A stretch of 64,000 nt of DNA from Defluviimonas aquaemixtae (GTDB lineage: Bacteria > Pseudomonadota > Alphaproteobacteria > Rhodobacterales > Rhodobacteraceae): contig NZ_OMOQ01000003.1 of NCBI RefSeq assembly GCF_900302475.1, forward strand, positions 496,001-560,000. The letters are read 5' to 3'. Every line of letters starts with the position of its first letter. Positions within the stretch are counted from its first letter, which is position 1. The notes beneath the pieces were generated by a model. It saw only the letters and a list, made by a program, of their open reading frames with translations. It was not told the DNA's origin and made no database searches. Positions 18,096 to 26,295 of this stretch are shown here, piece after piece. The position numbers were made by a program, and so were the translations under genes.

Positions 18096-19366
18096 TGTTC
18101 GACCTTATCATCAAAGGGGGCACGCAGCCCGACGGCACGACCTCCGACATCGCCATCATAGGTGACAGGATCGCCGCAACGGGGCGCATAGACGGCGAGG
18201 CGAAGGAGGTCATCCACGCCACCGGCGACCTTGTAGCGCCGCCCTTCGTGGACCCGCATTTCCATATGGACGCGACGCTTTCCTACGGCATCCCGCGCCT
18301 CAACGCCTCGGGCACGCTTCTCGAAGGCATCGCGCTCTGGGGCGAACTGCGCGAACTCGCGACGGTCGAAGACATGGTCGCCCGCGCGCTCACTTATTGT
18401 GACTGGGCGGTTTCGATGGGGCTTCTGGCGATCCGCACGCATGTCGATACGACGCCCGACCACTTGCGCGGCGTCGAAGCGATGCTGGAGGTGAAGAAAA
18501 AGGTTGCACCCTACATCGACCTCCAGCTCGTCGCCTTCCCACAGGACGGCCTATACCGCACGAAAACTGGCCGCGAGAACGTTATCCGCGCCCTCGACTT
18601 GGGCGTCGATGTCGTGGGCGGCATCCCGCATTTCGAGCGCACGATGGAGGAGGGCAACGAATCGGTGAAGGACCTTGCCCGCATCGCTGCCGACCGCGGG
18701 TTGATGCTCGACCTCCACTGCGACGAGACCGATGACCCGATGAGCCGCCACGTCGAGGCGCTGGCCGCCGAGGTCACTCGCCACGGCCTGGGATGCAGGG
18801 CGGCGGGAAGCCACCTGACGTCGATGCATTCCATGGACAACTATTACGTCTCGAAGCTCTTGCCGCTCATGGCCGAGTCAGGCATGACCGCGATCCCAAA
18901 CCCCTTGATCAACATCACTCTTCAAGGCTGCCACGATATCTACCCCAAACGCCGCGGTCTTACCCGGGTGAAGGAGATGCAGGCCCATGGCATCACCGTC
19001 GGCTGGGGCCAGGACTGCGTCATGGACCCATGGTACTCGCTCGGGACGGCCGACATGCTCGATGTGGCATTCATGGGCCTCCACGTCGCCCAGATGACCC
19101 ATCCTGACGAGATGCGGCGCTGCTTCGACATGGTGACGCGGGATAACGCGAAAATCATGGGGCTAGATGGTTACGGTCTGATGAAGGGCGACACCGCCTC
19201 CCTCGTGATTCTCGATGCAGGAGATCCGACTGAGGCGCTGCGCTTGCGCGCCGAGAGGCTCTGCGTCATTTCGAAGGGTAATGTCATCTCTCATCGCGCG
19301 CGTGGAGATGCGCGCTTGTCGCTTCCTGGCCGCCCGGAGACCGTCCGCCGGCGTCGGGGAGCCTAG
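18095..19366 (+). CDS. Cytosine deaminase-like amidohydrolase
   Basis: A 423-residue metal-dependent hydrolase resembling CodA-type cytosine deaminases, which convert cytosine to uracil and ammonia; other aminated heterocycles are possible. Metal-site motifs in order: HFHMD (about 56-60), RTHVD (about 115), LDLHCDETDD (about 208) and GWGQDCVMDPW, matching HxH, His, HxxE and Asp of the family. The ABC permease stop overlaps its ATG, so the imported solute is very likely its substrate. The C-terminal 20 or so residues are Arg-rich. Its TAG stop shares CTAG with the opposing uraH. Confidence 0.8.
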   Translation: MFDLIIKGGTQPDGTTSDIAIIGDRIAATGRIDGEAKEVIHATGDLVAPPFVDPHFHMDATLSYGIPRLNASGTLLEGIALWGELRELATVEDMVARALTYCDWAVSMGLLAIRTHVDTTPDHLRGVEAMLEVKKKVAPYIDLQLVAFPQDGLYRTKTGRENVIRALDLGVDVVGGIPHFERTMEEGNESVKDLARIAADRGLMLDLHCDETDDPMSRHVEALAAEVTRHGLGCRAAGSHLTSMHSMDNYYVSKLLPLMAESGMTAIPNPLINITLQGCHDIYPKRRGLTRVKEMQAHGITVGWGQDCVMDPWYSLGTADMLDVAFMGLHVAQMTHPDEMRRCFDMVTRDNAKIMGLDGYGLMKGDTASLVILDAGDPTEALRLRAERLCVISKGNVISHRARGDARLSLPGRPETVRRRRGA

Positions 19367-19722
19367 CTTCCGCGATAAGTTGAATAGCCGAATGGGGATA
19401 GCAGAAGGGGCACATGGTAATGCGCCTCTGCGTCCGAGATCCCGAACCGGATCGGGATGTCATCCAGAAAGCGCGGTTTCTCGGGCGGTGTGCCCGTTGC
19501 ATCAAGATACGCCCCCGCGTGGAAGATCAGCTCAAAGCTGCCCACGCCAAACTTACCCTGAGGCAGGATCGGGCTGTCGGTCCGGCCATCGGCATTCGTG
19601 ACCATTTCGGCGACCTTGTCGTGGCTGTCGCCGGATACCTGGTAAAGCGTGATGCGAAGCCCCTCGGCAGGTACGCCGCGCGCGGTGTCAAGCACATGCG
19701 TCGTCAGATAGCCATCTGGCAT
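19363..19722 (-). CDS. uraH: 5-hydroxyisourate hydrolase
   Basis: Hydrolyses 5-hydroxyisourate to OHCU in urate breakdown; a transthyretin-like protein. The 119-residue product has the full signature: THVLDTARG with His9, Arg47 in NADGR, His103 in HYHVPLLLSP, and the C-terminal tetrapeptide YRGS. ATG 19722 follows GGGGGA; a longer frame upstream lacks homology. No signal peptide. It converges on the deaminase gene. No OHCU decarboxylase or urate oxidase is in the window, but its position hints that the importer cluster serves purine as well as pyrimidine scavenging. Confidence 0.93.
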   Translation of the reverse strand: MPDGYLTTHVLDTARGVPAEGLRITLYQVSGDSHDKVAEMVTNADGRTDSPILPQGKFGVGSFELIFHAGAYLDATGTPPEKPRFLDDIPIRFGISDAEAHYHVPLLLSPFGYSTYRGS

Positions 19723-19861
19723 CGTGGTTCCCCCAGGGTTGTTCTTTGCCGCATCATGCGACGAACAGCGGGGAAGGGCGAGCGACAACTCCGCAGCAAG
19801 TCCTTCAAGAATTCGTTGAAGATCAATCTCCGGGCGCGAGATGGCCGCGCGATTCAGCGAG

Positions 19862-20848
19862 CTAAAGCGCGGCCATAAGCCTGGCCGCATCGAGCATCCG
19901 ATTTGAAAATCCCCATTCGTTGTCGTACCAGCCGAAGACCCGGACCAGCCCGCCATTCGTAACGCGCGTCTCGGGCAACGCCATCACGATGCTTTCCTGG
20001 CGCGCCCTGAGATCTGACGACACCAGCGGCCGGTCGGTCCAACCGATTACCCTGCCTGCCGATCTCAGGGCCGCGTTCAAGGTGTTACAATCCGGTTTCG
20101 CACGGGTGACGACCGCGAAATCGACTGCGGAGACGGACGCGGTTGGCACCCTGACTGCCGCCGCCTCTATTCGGCCGGCGATACTGGGCAGCACTCGATC
20201 CAGAAGTTTCTGAGCCGAGGTCGTCGTCGGCACCATCGACAGCGCCGCCGCCCGGCTGCGCACGAAATCGGCACCGGGCGCGTCGATCGTCGGTTGGCTG
20301 CCGGTATAGCAGTGGATTGTCGTCATCCAGCCCGTCTCGATCCCCCAAGCATCGTCGATCAGTCGGGCGAGCGGGGCGAGCGCATTCGTCGTGCATGACG
20401 CATTCGAGACGATCCGATGATCCGGCCCAAGCTTTTCCTCGTTTGCGCCCAAAACCAATGTCAGATCGGCGCTTTCAGATGGACCGGAGACAAGGACCCG
20501 CCGTGCTCCCGCCTTCAGCCCGGCCTCAGAGAACGACCGCTCGCCACCGAGCCCTGTGCATTCCATCACGACGTCGATGTCTGAGAGATCGAGTGCCGAC
20601 AAATCCCGTGCGCCAGTAAGCCGAAGTCGCCGCCCATTGACGGATAGTGAGCCGTCCTCGAGTCGAACCTCGCCCTTCCAAGGTCCGAAGGTGCTGTCAT
20701 ACTCGAACAGGTAGGCGGCCATCTCGGGCTTGGCTATGTCGTTGATCGCGACAATTTCGACTTCCTCGTGGCGCACATCCGACAGTGCAGCCCTGAGGAC
20801 CGTTCGGCCGATACGACCGAATCCGTTGATGGCGACGCGAACCGGCAT
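19862..20848 (-). CDS. Glyceraldehyde-3-phosphate dehydrogenase family protein
   Basis: A 328-residue NAD(P)-dependent phosphorylating dehydrogenase. It has the Rossmann start VAINGFGRIGR, catalytic Cys152 in SNASCTTN, His179 in TTIHCYTG, and the C-terminal WYDNEWGFSNRM. The phosphate-site loop reads SGPSESAD rather than SAPSKD, and the 230 region (VRVPTASVSAVD) differs from glycolytic GapA, so it may be a paralog or an erythrose-4-phosphate dehydrogenase-like enzyme. It stands alone, without pgk or tktA. AT-rich DNA just upstream (20915-20935) probably holds the promoter. Confidence 0.85.
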   Translation of the reverse strand: MPVRVAINGFGRIGRTVLRAALSDVRHEEVEIVAINDIAKPEMAAYLFEYDSTFGPWKGEVRLEDGSLSVNGRRLRLTGARDLSALDLSDIDVVMECTGLGGERSFSEAGLKAGARRVLVSGPSESADLTLVLGANEEKLGPDHRIVSNASCTTNALAPLARLIDDAWGIETGWMTTIHCYTGSQPTIDAPGADFVRSRAAALSMVPTTTSAQKLLDRVLPSIAGRIEAAAVRVPTASVSAVDFAVVTRAKPDCNTLNAALRSAGRVIGWTDRPLVSSDLRARQESIVMALPETRVTNGGLVRVFGWYDNEWGFSNRMLDAARLMAAL

Positions 20849-20956
20849 GGGGTCTCCGCTTCAATCAGATCCAATGGCCTGGCCAAGGAGCATAGACGAG
20901 CGCAACCGCTTGAAAACTCTTATATTGTAACCGATACGGCCAATGGGGGGAGTGCG

Positions 20957-21586
20957 CTACCTGACGGCCTCCATCAGCGCATCAGGCATCCGGCAATCGC
21001 GGGCGACATCCTCGCCGCAAGCACGGAAGTTCAGGTCTCGCGTGAGGCAGATGCGCGCCTCTCGAATGCGGCCCGCCCTGCAAATGATCGTTATCATCGA
21101 GGCTTCGAGGCCCGCATTGGCCTCGACGAACGCCTCCTCGACTACGGAAGCGGGCAACTTCACGTCGCGGTCGAGCGGCGCGAAAACGTCAGGCGGGTTC
21201 ACCTGCTCGTACGCACGCCGCGCTGCTGCGAAGTAATCGTCGGAACTCAATCCCGAGCAGCGGCCATGCTTCTTCCACTGATACCAGGCGAGTCCCGCAG
21301 AGCCCATGATGTCGGCCATCGCGGCGGTGTCGGCACGCGACGGATTGCGCTCCTGGGTTCGGCAATTGCTCGGCCAACCCTGCTCGTATTGCGGCCAGAG
21401 GCCATGCAGCGTGAAACCGTAGTCGTGGCGAGGATGGCACTGATCGTCGCCCCGCGCGTCGCCTTCGAGCGCGCAATAGCTCGGCGACCAGGAGAGCGCG
21501 AGCACGTAGTAGTCGAACTCGCCCGCGCGCTCCCCATCGGCGTAGGCGGGCAAGGCGGCAAGGAGGAGAGCAACAATCCAGCGCAT
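20957..21586 (-). CDS. Secreted ribonuclease T2
   Basis: A 209-residue RNase T2 enzyme that cleaves RNA via 2',3'-cyclic phosphates in the periplasm. Signal peptide at 1-17 (MRWIVALLLAALPAYA). Both active-site blocks are present: FTLHGLWPQ (CAS1) and KKHGRCSG (CAS2; the usual KHGTC has Arg here). Several Cys would form disulfides. ATG 21586 follows GAGAAA; the longer upstream reading frame is not needed. RNase T2 plus the importers and nucleobase enzymes nearby fit RNA scavenging. Confidence 0.9.
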   Translation of the reverse strand: MRWIVALLLAALPAYADGERAGEFDYYVLALSWSPSYCALEGDARGDDQCHPRHDYGFTLHGLWPQYEQGWPSNCRTQERNPSRADTAAMADIMGSAGLAWYQWKKHGRCSGLSSDDYFAAARRAYEQVNPPDVFAPLDRDVKLPASVVEEAFVEANAGLEASMITIICRAGRIREARICLTRDLNFRACGEDVARDCRMPDALMEAVR

Positions 21587-21711
21587 TTTCTCTTTTCTCG
21601 GCGATCCGGAGGCACTATATAGCCCCCGACCTTCCCCGAAAACGAGGAATGGCGGCCCAAGCGCCGCGGCCGCTTTCCAGGCGCGGGAGAGATTTGTAGA
21701 GGAGACGCCCA

Positions 21712-22473
21712 ATGACGAAACCGCTCATGGCCAAGGCCACGGCCGTCTGGCTGGTGGACAACACGACGCTCAGCTTCAAACAGATCGCCGAATTCTGCGG
21801 TCTGCACGAGCTTGAAGTGCAGGGCATCGCCGATGGTGACGTCGCGGCGGGCGTGAAGGGTTTCGATCCGATCGCCAACAATCAGCTTGAGCAGTCGGAT
21901 ATCGACAAGGGCGAGAAAGATCCGAACCACAAGCTGAAGCTCAAGTTCAACCCGGCTGCAGTCGGCGAGGAAAAGCGTCGCGGGCCGCGTTACACGCCGC
22001 TGTCGAAGCGCCAGGACCGCCCCGCCGCGATTCTCTGGTTGGTGAAGTTCCACCCGGAGCTTGCGGACTCGCAGATTTCCAAGTTGGTCGGCACGACCAA
22101 GCCGACGATTGCCTCGATCCGCGACCGGACGCATTGGAACATCAACAATATCACACCGATCGACCCCGTCGCACTCGGCCTCTGCAAGCAGTCCGAGCTG
22201 GATGCGGTAGTGCAGAAGGCTGCCAAGAAGAAGGCGGCTGAGGGCGCAGTGATGTCGGACGACGAGCGGCGCAAGCTGGTGTCGACAGAGCAATCGCTCG
22301 ACATGGCCCCGGAGCCGAAGATGCCAACTGCGATCGCAGGGCTAGAAAACTTCACGCTGAGCGGCAGCGATGAGGACGAGCAGAAATCGCCCGCCGACTA
22401 TTCCGACGCCGACAGTTTCTTCAACCTCCCCGAAGGCGAAGGCGACGAAGACGAAGACGACGAGAATCGCTGA
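21712..22473 (+). CDS. trcR: Cell-cycle transcriptional regulator TrcR (DUF1013)
   Basis: A 253-residue regulator of the alphaproteobacterial TrcR/DUF1013 family, linked to cell-cycle transcription. The N-terminal half has two helix-turn-helix-like blocks (SFKQIAEFCGLHELEVQGIADGD as the first, and the second around LADSQISKLVGTTKPTI). The C-terminal 60 residues are acidic and low in complexity (GEGDEDEDDENR). It is divergent from the RNase T2 gene and is followed by a strong terminator that overlaps the end of the convergent GbsR-type gene. Confidence 0.9.
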   Translation: MTKPLMAKATAVWLVDNTTLSFKQIAEFCGLHELEVQGIADGDVAAGVKGFDPIANNQLEQSDIDKGEKDPNHKLKLKFNPAAVGEEKRRGPRYTPLSKRQDRPAAILWLVKFHPELADSQISKLVGTTKPTIASIRDRTHWNINNITPIDPVALGLCKQSELDAVVQKAAKKKAAEGAVMSDDERRKLVSTEQSLDMAPEPKMPTAIAGLENFTLSGSDEDEQKSPADYSDADSFFNLPEGEGDEDEDDENR

Positions 22474-22486
22474 GCTTGGCCGGATC

Positions 22487-22540
22487 GCGGGCGGTCAGCC
22501 GCCCGCCCCCTTCTTTTTCTTCTTCTTATTCTTTTTCGGC
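22487..22540 (+). terminator. Rho-independent terminator of trcR, inside the opposing gene's 3' end
   Basis: Perfect 8-bp stem GCGGGCGG / CCGCCCGC (22487-22494 and 22499-22506) with loop TCAG, followed on the + strand by a C/T-rich tract with runs of T to about 22540. The loop contains the stop codon of the GbsR-type gene on the other strand, and the T-rich tract encodes that protein's Lys-rich tail. Confidence 0.75.
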
Positions 22541-23010
22541 GGGTGGGACGGCTCCTCGCCCATCACCGCGCCAAGCGCGGCGATGTCGAGCGCGGCGAGT
22601 TCTTCGAGCGTCTGTGCCACTTTTCTTAGCACCGCTCGGAGATCGGCGGCGCGCGGGTCTGTTGGTTCTGCCCCTTCGGACTGGATACGGTCGAGGATCG
22701 GCCGGAGTCTGCGGCGCGCCTGACCTGCAGCCAGCATCCGCACCGTTTCCCATAGGTCGGGCGGTGCAGTGAAGTAGTCCTTGCGGTCTCCGAGCCTTCG
22801 AGCCGTCGCGATCAGGCCCCATTCCCGCAGTTCTTTCAGCGCCGTCGAGACATTGGATCGCGAAAGGCCGAGCGTTTGCACCAGGTCGTCGGCACAGGGC
22901 GGCTGCGCTGCCCGCCAGATCGATGCAAAGCACTGACCGGCGGGGCGCGACAGCCCAAAGAGAACCGCGATATCGGCCAAAGCTTCGGCATGGGAACGGT
23001 CAGTCGGCAT
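22495..23010 (-). CDS. GbsR/MarR-type transcriptional regulator
   Basis: A 171-residue winged-helix regulator. The HTH region reads LVQTLGLSRSNVSTALKELREWGLI (second helix near 60), with a wing containing GDRKDYF, as in GbsR-like repressors. ATG 23010 is chosen over an upstream extension. The C-terminal tail is KKNKKKKKKGAGG, unusual for the family and encoded by the trcR terminator of the opposite strand. No operon partner; target unknown. Confidence 0.8.
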   Translation of the reverse strand: MPTDRSHAEALADIAVLFGLSRPAGQCFASIWRAAQPPCADDLVQTLGLSRSNVSTALKELREWGLIATARRLGDRKDYFTAPPDLWETVRMLAAGQARRRLRPILDRIQSEGAEPTDPRAADLRAVLRKVAQTLEELAALDIAALGAVMGEEPSHPPKKNKKKKKKGAGG

Positions 23011-23113
23011 CAGGACTTCACATAGTTGCGGAAAGTGCGGACGTCTGCAGCCTGACCGATCCGCGGTCAAGTTCAAGGGCCGAGCCCAATCACGGCGCGC
23101 GTCTGACCGGAGG

Positions 23114-24088
23114 CTAGCTGTCTCCCACGCATTTGGCGATCGTCTCAGCCATGCGCGTCAGGAGCGCGGTATAGAGGTCAGGTCCTGGAGCTAGCATCAG
23201 GCCTTCTGGGTCGAGTACATCGCCCATTCGCACCGGCGCTCCTTCGGCCAGCGTCGTCATTGGCGCTGCGTCGCGGCCCGCCTCCGGAAAGATGCAGGTG
23301 ACCTCGCCGGATTTCAGAAGTTCCCTGACTTCCACGCGGCGCGCCGCCCCGGGTTCGGTTGCATCCCCTTGGGAAACAGCCGCGACGATATTCAGTCCAA
23401 AATAATCCGCGAAATAGCCGTACCCATCATGTGCGACCACGATGCCGGCCTCGGCGAACCGGGCAAGCCGCTCGGCGACGCCGCGTTCGAGCGTTTCGAC
23501 ACGCATCAGGGCAAGCGATGCGTTCGCGCGGTAGGCCACGGCATTGCCGGGGTCCTTTTCCACCAACGCGTCCGTGATCAGCCCGATCCACAGCGCCGCG
23601 TTCTGGGGATCCAGCCAGGCATGCGGGTCGAGCGCGCCGCTGCCATGCAACTCGTCGTGCTTCGGAGTAGCGTCGCCATCAGTCTGATGCCCATCTCCGT
23701 CCGTCAAGCCCTCTGAGTCACCACCACTCGCATTGTCACCGAATGTACGGAGCGTTGTGCCCTTCTGATGCAGGAGCGCGAGCGTTGCCGGCCCAGACGC
23801 CGCCGCGAGCGCGCGGTCGAGCCAAGGCGTCATTTCGGGTCCGATCCAGATCACCAGGTCGGCGCCCTGAAGTGCGCTTACCTGAGATGGCCGCAATTGG
23901 AAGTCATGCGGATCGGCCCCGCTTTCCAGAAGGAGTCTCGGGTGGCCGATATCGCCCATTACCATCGAGACGAGCGAATGGACGACCGGCATGTCGGTCG
24001 CGACCTCGGGCGCAGATGCTTGCCCCGGCCGCGTACCCAGGCAAAGCGCCGCGACCGTGATCGCAATCGTTAGCGGTCGGCGGCGCAT
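23114..24088 (-). CDS. znuA: Zinc ABC importer periplasmic binding protein
   Basis: A 324-residue zinc-binding protein of the cluster A-I family, delivering Zn to ZnuB. Signal peptide about 1-24. Metal-site histidines lie in VVHSLVSM, GADPHDF, DPHAWLDP and VAHDGYGYF. Between the second and third is a His/Asp-rich loop (about 118-155), as in other ZnuA proteins. ATG 24088 has AAGGAG upstream. It is divergent from zur, sharing a Zur box, so low zinc should induce it. Confidence 0.92.
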   Translation of the reverse strand: MRRRPLTIAITVAALCLGTRPGQASAPEVATDMPVVHSLVSMVMGDIGHPRLLLESGADPHDFQLRPSQVSALQGADLVIWIGPEMTPWLDRALAAASGPATLALLHQKGTTLRTFGDNASGGDSEGLTDGDGHQTDGDATPKHDELHGSGALDPHAWLDPQNAALWIGLITDALVEKDPGNAVAYRANASLALMRVETLERGVAERLARFAEAGIVVAHDGYGYFADYFGLNIVAAVSQGDATEPGAARRVEVRELLKSGEVTCIFPEAGRDAAPMTTLAEGAPVRMGDVLDPEGLMLAPGPDLYTALLTRMAETIAKCVGDS

Positions 24089-24132
24089 TGGCGGCTCCTT
24101 CGGGGTATTGCGGCACTTCGTAGCATTTCGTA

Positions 24133-24147
24133 TGTTATAGCATAACA
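24133..24147. promoter_or_regulatory. Zur box between znuA and zur
   Basis: TGTTAT AGC ATAACA, a perfect 6-bp-arm palindrome in the 83-base region between divergent znuA and zur-znuCB. It matches the AT-rich TGTTATA-type sites of alphaproteobacterial Zur. A TTGACT lies beside it on the znuA side, so binding would repress both directions, including zur itself. Confidence 0.8.
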
Positions 24148-24171
24148 AGTCAAGCGGAGCACCGGGTCGAT

Positions 24172-24693
24172 ATGACCAAGCGCGCGACATCGCATGGGGC
24201 AGCACCGGCAGCCGATCCGGGCCTTGCCTTCCTGGCCCACGACCATGCGGCTTGCGCCGGCGCGGTGCTCGCGCGGGCCGAAGATGTCAGCTCGCGGCGC
24301 GGCGCGCGGCTGACGCCGGTCAGACGGCGAACGCTGGAAATCCTTCTGGAATCACACCGGGCCATGGGCGCCTATGAAGTTCTGGAACGGCTAGTCGAAG
24401 ACGGGTTCGCAAACCAACCCCCGGTTGCTTATCGTGCGCTCGAATTCCTTGTTGATCAAGGGCTTGTGCACAGAATTCGCCGCCTCAACGCCTTCGCGGC
24501 CTGCATGCATCCGGGCGAGGCTCACAGCCCGGTTTTCTTCATCTGCAAGGATTGCGGTGCCGTCGCCGAGGCTCCGGCCGAAGCGGTTCGAGCCGCGATG
24601 CAGGCGGCCGCCCGGCCCATCGGATTCACTGTGGAACGCATGAATATCGAGGCGTCAGGCTTGTGCCCCGCCTGTGCGGAGGCGTCGCCGTGA
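24172..24693 (+). CDS. zur: Zinc uptake regulator Zur (Fur family)
   Basis: A 173-residue Fur-family repressor that binds DNA when zinc is plentiful. Features: RGARLTPVRRRTLEILLES and AYEVLERL (winged helix), HSPVFFICKDCGAVAE with the CxxC structural zinc site, and a second CPAC at the C-terminus. It has an N-terminal extension with HDHAACAG. The stop overlaps the GTG of znuC. The assignment to Zur rather than Fur rests on gene context. Confidence 0.9.
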   Translation: MTKRATSHGAAPAADPGLAFLAHDHAACAGAVLARAEDVSSRRGARLTPVRRRTLEILLESHRAMGAYEVLERLVEDGFANQPPVAYRALEFLVDQGLVHRIRRLNAFAACMHPGEAHSPVFFICKDCGAVAEAPAEAVRAAMQAAARPIGFTVERMNIEASGLCPACAEASP

Positions 24694-25466
24694 AGCTGAT
24701 CGAAGCCACGGGCCTGATGCTGAGGCGCGGCGACCAAGACGTGCTACGCGACGTCAATCTGGCCATCCGCCCGGGCGAGATCGTGACAATTCTCGGTCCC
24801 AACGGCTCGGGCAAGTCCACGCTCGTGCGCGCGCTCATCGGTCTTGTGGCGCCGCGGTCTGGCGTCGTTACCCGCCGTCCGGGCCTTAGGATCGGCTACG
24901 TGCCGCAGTCGCTGCATATCGATCCGGCGATGCCGCTGATGGTGCGGCGTTTCCTTTCGCTCCCCGCGCGTGTCGACGACGCGGCGGCGGAACATGCCTT
25001 GGGCCGGACGGGCGTCGCGGAGTTCGGATCGCGGCAGATGTCAAACCTGTCAGGCGGGCAACTTCAACGCGTCCTTCTGGCGCGTGCCCTCATCGGCGGG
25101 CCCGAGATCCTGATCCTCGACGAGCCGACACAAGGCCTCGACCAACCGGGTGAGGCCGCATTCTATCGGTTGCTGGAAGAGCTTCGCGACGAGACCGGGC
25201 TCGCTGTCCTAATGGTCAGCCATGACCTTCATGTCGTTATGAGCGCGTCCGACCGTGTCATCTGTCTTAACGGTCACATCTGCTGCGAAGGCACGCCGCA
25301 GGTCGTCTCTACTGCACCCGAATACCGGGCGCTGTTCGGGCTTGGAACGCAGGGCGCGCTGGCGCTTTACCGTCATGAACATGACCATGCTCACGACGGC
25401 GGGCACCACGGCCATGTGCATGGTCCGGTCGAAGGCACGCGCGAGAAAGACACCCAAGATGCCTGA
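24690..25466 (+). CDS. znuC: Zinc ABC importer ATPase
   Basis: A 258-residue ATPase of the zinc importer. GTG 24690 overlaps the zur stop by 4 bases. Walker A GPNGSGKST, signature NLSGGQLQRVLLARAL, Walker [13 protein letters not shown]. The C-terminus ends in a histidine-rich tail (HEHDHAHDGGHHGHVHG) that could buffer or sense zinc on the cytoplasmic side. Overlaps znuB by 8 bases. Confidence 0.93.
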   Translation: MKLIEATGLMLRRGDQDVLRDVNLAIRPGEIVTILGPNGSGKSTLVRALIGLVAPRSGVVTRRPGLRIGYVPQSLHIDPAMPLMVRRFLSLPARVDDAAAEHALGRTGVAEFGSRQMSNLSGGQLQRVLLARALIGGPEILILDEPTQGLDQPGEAAFYRLLEELRDETGLAVLMVSHDLHVVMSASDRVICLNGHICCEGTPQVVSTAPEYRALFGLGTQGALALYRHEHDHAHDGGHHGHVHGPVEGTREKDTQDA

Positions 25467-26247
25467 AGCCTTCCTGATCCGCGCCGCGCTGGCTGGGATT
25501 GGCCTAGCCGTAGCCGCAGGTCCGCTCGGTTCCTTCGTCGTTTGGCGCCGAATGGCCTATATGGGCGACGCGACTGCCCATGCCGCGATCCTCGGCGTCG
25601 CATTCGCGCTCGCCGCCTCGCTTCCGGTGGCAGCCGGGATCGTCGTCGTCGCGCTTGCAATGGCGGTCGCTGTGACGGTGCTTAGCGGGCGGGGAAGGTC
25701 CGCGGACACGGCGCTGGGCGTGCTAGCGCACTCGGCGCTTGCCTTCGGGCTCGTGGCGGTATCGTTCTTGCCAGGGGTCCGCATCGATATCTCGGCCTAT
25801 CTTTTTGGCGACATTCTTGCCGTCACGCGCCGGGATATCCTCTGGATTTGGGGCGGTGCGGCGCTTCTGCTGTGCCTTCTCGTCTGGCGCTGGAACCCGC
25901 TTCTGATCGCAACGGTGAACGAGGAGCTTGCCCAGGCTTCGGGCGTCGATCCGCGGCGTGAAAAGCTCGTGCTGACGCTATCCTTGGCGCTTGTCGTCGC
26001 GGTAGCGATCAAGATCGTCGGAGCGCTTCTCATCGCCGCAATGCTGATCGTTCCGGCGGCCGCCGCGCGAAGCCTCTCGCGCTCGCCCGAGGCGATGGCG
26101 GTCTGGGCGGCGGCAATCGGCACCGCCGCGGTGATCGGCGGGCTTGCGACCTCCATCCGCCTGGACACGCCTGCGGGCCCTTCGATCGTTGCCGCCGCGG
26201 CCATTCTCTTCGCCATCCTACTGCCGCTCGGTCGCCGCGAACGCTAG
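25459..26247 (+). CDS. znuB: Zinc ABC importer permease
   Basis: A 262-residue permease of the ABC-3 family with about eight membrane segments. Family sequence includes PLGSFVVWRRMAYMGDATAHAAILG near the N-terminus, GVLAHSALAFGLV, and KIVGALLIAAMLIVPAAAA. ATG 25459 lies within the end of znuC. Completes zur-znuC-znuB with znuA divergent. Confidence 0.92.
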   Translation: MPEAFLIRAALAGIGLAVAAGPLGSFVVWRRMAYMGDATAHAAILGVAFALAASLPVAAGIVVVALAMAVAVTVLSGRGRSADTALGVLAHSALAFGLVAVSFLPGVRIDISAYLFGDILAVTRRDILWIWGGAALLLCLLVWRWNPLLIATVNEELAQASGVDPRREKLVLTLSLALVVAVAIKIVGALLIAAMLIVPAAAARSLSRSPEAMAVWAAAIGTAAVIGGLATSIRLDTPAGPSIVAAAAILFAILLPLGRRER

Positions 26248-26295
26248 ATTCCCGCCGCGTCGGGAGCTATTGCAGCGATGGGCAGGAGGGAAGCC

